From Streptomyces sp. man185 (lineage in GTDB: Bacteria; Actinomycetota; Actinomycetes; Streptomycetales; Streptomycetaceae), in NCBI GenBank assembly GCA_002551355.1, contig NTHE01000021.1:1-64000 (forward strand): a stretch of DNA of 64,000 bases, written 5' to 3'. Under the pieces are notes generated by a model. The model saw only the letters and a list, made by a program, of their open reading frames with translations, made no database searches and was not told where the DNA came from. Made by a program: the position numbers and the translations under genes. Positions 63,349 to 64,000 of this stretch are shown here, piece by piece. Numbering within the stretch: the first letter of the stretch is position 1; each line of letters begins with the position of its first letter.

Positions 63349-64000
63349 GCCACGACCACCACGACGACCGGCCCCAGCTCACCGCAGCCCAGGCCGCCGC
63401 CGCACTCGACCCGCCGGCCGGCCGCAACGGCGGCGACCTCGTCGTCGAGTCCCTCCAGGGGCTCGGCGCGACCACCGTGTTCGGGCTGCCCGGTCAGCAC
63501 GCGCTCGGCATGTTCGACGCGCTGCGCCGCTCCTCCCTCCGCTACGTCGGACTCCGCGTCGAGAACAACGCGGGCTTCGCCGCCGACGCGTACGGCCGGA
63601 TCACGGGGGAAGTCGCCCCGCTCCTGCTCTCCACCGGGCCCGGCGCGCTCACCTCGCTCGCCGCGCTCCAGGAGGCGGCCGCCGCCTCCGCCCCCGTCCT
63701 CGCCATCTCCAGCCAGATCCCGACGGCGGGGCTCGGCGGCGGGCGGCACGGCTATCTCCACGAGCTGCGCGATCAGCAGGCCTCCGCCCGCGACATCGTG
63801 AAGTCCGTGCACACCGTGCGGACCGCGTCGCAGATCCCCTCCGCGATCGCCGCCGCCTGGGAGTCCGCGCTGACCGCCCCGCACGGGCCGGTCTGGGTGG
63901 AGATCCCGCAGGACGTGCTGCTGGCGGAGACGACCCTGCCGGTCGTCAGCGCCATGGACGCCACCCCGCGCGAGCTCTACCCGCGCCCCGAGCTGACGAT
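63345..64000 (+). CDS. thiamine diphosphate-dependent enzyme, N-terminal part (runs off window)
   Basis: From a GTG overlapping the speB stop (63345-63348) the frame stays open to the window end, giving about 218 residues. They form the ThDP-binding PYR domain of acetolactate synthase-like enzymes: [32 protein letters not shown], the activating glutamate in [47 protein letters not shown] and [15 protein letters not shown]. Coupling to agmatinase hints at a role in guanidino or amino-acid breakdown; the reaction cannot be assigned without the C-terminal part. Confidence 0.88.
   Translation, partial: MSHDHHDDRPQLTAAQAAAALDPPAGRNGGDLVVESLQGLGATTVFGLPGQHALGMFDALRRSSLRYVGLRVENNAGFAADAYGRITGEVAPLLLSTGPGALTSLAALQEAAAASAPVLAISSQIPTAGLGGGRHGYLHELRDQQASARDIVKSVHTVRTASQIPSAIAAAWESALTAPHGPVWVEIPQDVLLAETTLPVVSAMDATPRELYPRPELT

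Overview
The window is a high-GC actinobacterial chromosome segment, almost certainly Streptomyces. Evidence: near-saturated third-codon GC; an AdpA gene beside oligoribonuclease with a single in-frame TTA (bldA-type) codon; the complete desferrioxamine genes desFABCD with DmdR/IdeR iron boxes; and a cebEFG-bglC-cebR cellobiose locus with 14-bp CebR operators. The gene order matches what I remember of the S. coelicolor region from the agmatinase/symporter genes through des, glmS, adpA-orn and ceb, so this is core chromosome with local strain-specific changes rather than a mobile island. No phage, IS element, CRISPR array or rRNA was seen; there is one tRNA (His).

Layout. 1-5.2 kb: a secreted GH18 chitinase with CBM2, then a convergent aspartate decarboxylase/aspartate-alanine antiporter pair. 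5.4-11.9 kb: cellobiose lipoprotein, two permeases, GH1 beta-glucosidase and the LacI repressor CebR, with four CebR-type boxes. 12.2-15.7 kb: tRNA-His, orn, adpA, about 1 kb of gene-free adpA upstream DNA, and a universal stress protein. 15.9-19.0 kb: glmS, a small upstream gene and a DUF4429/SHOCT gene. 19.1-25.2 kb: desferrioxamine biosynthesis and the reductase-like desF. 25.3-29.4 kb: a strain-specific looking block (GNAT, MFS efflux pump, HxlR regulator, DUF1707 gene, gene remnants) at the place where desE would be expected. 29.4-35.9 kb: leucine/isovalerate catabolism (acyl-CoA dehydrogenase, HMG-CoA lyase, biotin carboxylase, carboxyltransferase) with a divergent TetR gene and two operators. 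36-42 kb: GPP34 protein, phosphatase-like protein, DUF1905 protein, CDF metal transporter, acyl-CoA thioesterase and a second acyl-CoA dehydrogenase. 41.8-45.3 kb: AraC regulator, VOC protein, UvrA-like ABC ATPase. 45.3-50.3 kb: YCII protein, hypothetical, GNAT, esterase, second GPP34 protein, methyltransferase. 50.4-57.3 kb: secreted FG-GAP protein and a run of envelope genes (amidase, polysaccharide deacetylase-like protein, class A PBP). 57.3-58.8 kb: a scar with a subtilase prodomain remnant. 58.8-64 kb: PucR regulator, sodium:solute symporter, agmatinase and the start of a ThDP enzyme.

The points most worth following up are: (i) a class A penicillin-binding protein whose transpeptidase motifs read SxxQ and KRG instead of SxxK and KTG; (ii) tandem duplications that begin at or across the stop codons of several unrelated genes, in one case multiplying one arm of a terminator; (iii) apparent loss of desE with gene debris left in its place; (iv) several perfect uncharacterised palindromes (18082-18099, 29046-29071, 48373-48406) placed like operators or leader structures.
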